Assembly: GCA_036897625.1 (NCBI GenBank)
Contig: JAYMTA010000701.1
Span: forward strand, 1-25,079
DNA from: Pelargonium cotyledonis
Taxonomy: Eukaryota; Streptophyta; Magnoliopsida; Geraniales; Geraniaceae
Length of the DNA stretch: 25,079 nt
Direction of reading: 5' to 3'
Shown here: positions 23,728-25,079 of the stretch, in pieces
How positions within the stretch are numbered: the stretch's first letter is position 1
Layout: each line of letters starts with the position of its first letter
Position numbers and translations under genes: made by a program
The notes under the pieces: model-generated
Databases searched by the model: none
Told to the model about the DNA's origin: nothing
What the model saw: the letters and a program-made list of their open reading frames with translations, nothing else

Positions 23728-24536
23728 TTTCACTTTTGGATTTGGTTTAGAGACACCGCTACGTATACAAACCAGCAGCAACTCGGCACCCGGACAGGTT
23801 GTTTAATGACCCGGGCTGACCACAAACCGGTTGGCCCGGTTCTCATCTAAGAAAGGTTACGACATACAGGCGACAATCACAAAACTTTCAAATATCAAAT
23901 TGTCGTTTTACTTGCTAAGACAACGAGCTATTGCTTTGATAACAATGTAAGATTTGTAGAGTGTTGGTATAGTATATTCACAGACATTTTTTCTTTTCGT
24001 TTTTGGTGTGTGAATGGTGACTTGGTGGGTAGTGGTTCAGTCAGAGCTTTCGAATTAGCTTTCGAGTTTGTTGCCGAATCAGGTGACAAACCTAGTTATG
24101 GCAGTGGGTGGTTGGTAGAGCTATTCATGTGGCCACCTTAAACTCAAAGTGCAAATGTTGTCTGTTATTCTTGCTTTTTAAATATGAGGAATTTTGGTGC
24201 ATTTAACTTGATTATTCAGGTTGATAAGAATGATTTCATTGTTTTTGATTTGTTTATTAAGATGTTTTATCTAACGTGACTCAATTGAATAGCATCAGTT
24301 TTTTTTAGTTTCGGGTTGCTTTGCGAAAAAAGCTGTACACGAGCTAGTTAGGTTTTTGTATGAGTGTGCTAGTTTTCAAAATTTTAGTATCATATCGTTT
24401 TCAATATAAAGTAGTAAATATCAAAAAAATGTTGGACCGAACTATGGATATGGATATGCTTTGGATTACCGAAGTGAACCAATTAAAAATATGATTTCAC
24501 GGATAAGCGGATTGTTACCCTAAAAAGTGATAGGGT
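23728..24536. other. Upstream region of the YqgF-like gene and intergenic sequence
   Basis: About 120 bases upstream of the YqgF start are GC-richer, with CCCGGGCTGACC and ACCGGTTGGCCCGGTT, and are probably its promoter. Beyond about 23900 the sequence is AT-rich. A possible very weak RNase H-like relic on + (FAKKAVHELVRFLYE, about 24318-24365) is too decayed to call. Confidence 0.35.
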
Positions 24537-25079
24537 TTAATACTCTAGAGGTCCCTCACCTATTAAAAAGTCATCAGCCAGGTTCCTAACAAAAGAAAAG
24601 GCCACAACAATTTCTCACATAAAGAAAATTTGGTTACACAAGTCCCACCGTTAGTTTGAGCTAATGAAACCGTTAGTTTGAGTGACGTGGCGCCACGTGG
24701 CATTTTAATTTATATTATTTTAATTTATTTTTACACGTGGGGCTGACATAACATTTATTGTTTTTTTTTATAATAATTAAAAATTAAAATAACACGTGTT
24801 ACTTAATGATTTTTCTAAAATTAATTTTTGAACCAACCAATAAGCAACATGTGTTATTTTCAATTAAAATTTAAAATTTAAAATTATATATTTTTTTAAA
24901 TGCCACGTCAGTGCAATGTGGTATTATAATTTATAATTTTTATTTTTTATTTTCACATGTGGAGCTGACGTGGCATTTAAAAATTAAAAATGAGATACGT
25001 GTCGCTTAATGATTTGTCCAAAATTAATTTTGATAATTTTATTTAATTTTAATTTTAAAAAAAATTAAATACCACATCA
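24537..25079. repeat. Repeat with CCACGT-headed tandem units, cut by the window edge
   Basis: From GAGGTCCCTCACCTATT, a word common in dispersed plant repeats, it runs into tandem units headed by CCACGTGG (24693), CCACGTCA (24903) and CCACATCA (25072, cut off). Units are about 210 and 169 bp. They share ACA(C/T)GTGG.GCTGAC, then an A/T tract, then ACGTGT..CTTAATGATTT.TC.AAAATTAATTTT. The longer unit carries an extra block around 24832-24870. At 24685-24698 ACGTGGCGCCACGT is a perfect palindrome with a G-box-like core. The repeat continues beyond the window. Confidence 0.7.

Noticed and set aside
24318..24410. Possible RNase H relic FAKKAVHELVRFLYE
   Set aside because: Only a short weak resemblance to the C-terminal helix; no preceding motifs could be aligned.

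Overview
The window is nuclear DNA from a flowering plant, most likely a woody or otherwise repeat-rich eudicot. It is AT-rich. Its genes are split by GT..AG introns into many short phase-matched exons, and SINE, LINE, MITE and other repeat debris lies between and inside them. There is no operon, prophage, CRISPR array or other prokaryotic feature. The species cannot be named from the sequence alone.

Three genes can be reconstructed exon by exon with every splice phase closing. (1) An IPUT1/PGSIP6-type GT8 glucuronosyltransferase lies on + at 7408-13412 (10 exons, 546 aa); it glucuronosylates inositol phosphorylceramide in the Golgi to start GIPC sphingolipids. (2) An agmatine deiminase (AIH) lies on + at 15136-20361 (10 exons, 376 aa); it is the first step of the plant arginine-decarboxylase route from agmatine to putrescine. 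(3) A probable plastid-targeted YqgF/RuvX-type pre-16S rRNA nuclease lies on - at 21631-23727 (5 exons, 228 aa). It is convergent with AIH. The three act in unrelated pathways, as is usual for neighbouring plant genes.

Upstream, 2149-4511 (+) holds the oddest locus. An SRR1-like domain (SENSITIVITY TO RED LIGHT REDUCED 1) is joined in phase, across two good introns, to a C-terminal RNase H-fold domain. The SRR1 part contains one in-frame TAA in an otherwise open frame. The first visible exon and its upstream intron are tandemly duplicated. The RNase H domain has lost two of its four catalytic carboxylates, and a repeat flanks and supplies its last codons. It is either a recent pseudogene or a rewired gene.

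The rest is mobile-element and repeat material: a GC-rich unassigned left end; an RNase H relic of LINE type on - (587-849); a degenerate tandem repeat (1467-1752); a rearranged LINE insertion with a 15-bp target-site duplication and poly(A) tail (5837-6830); a hAT-like MITE (6881-7153); a degenerate Au-type SINE, an inverted-repeat element and other repeats inside IPUT1 introns; SINE-tail-like fragments inside AIH introns; a duplicated segment with a Stowaway-like terminus in a YqgF intron; and a tandem repeat of about 170-210 bp that runs off the right edge.
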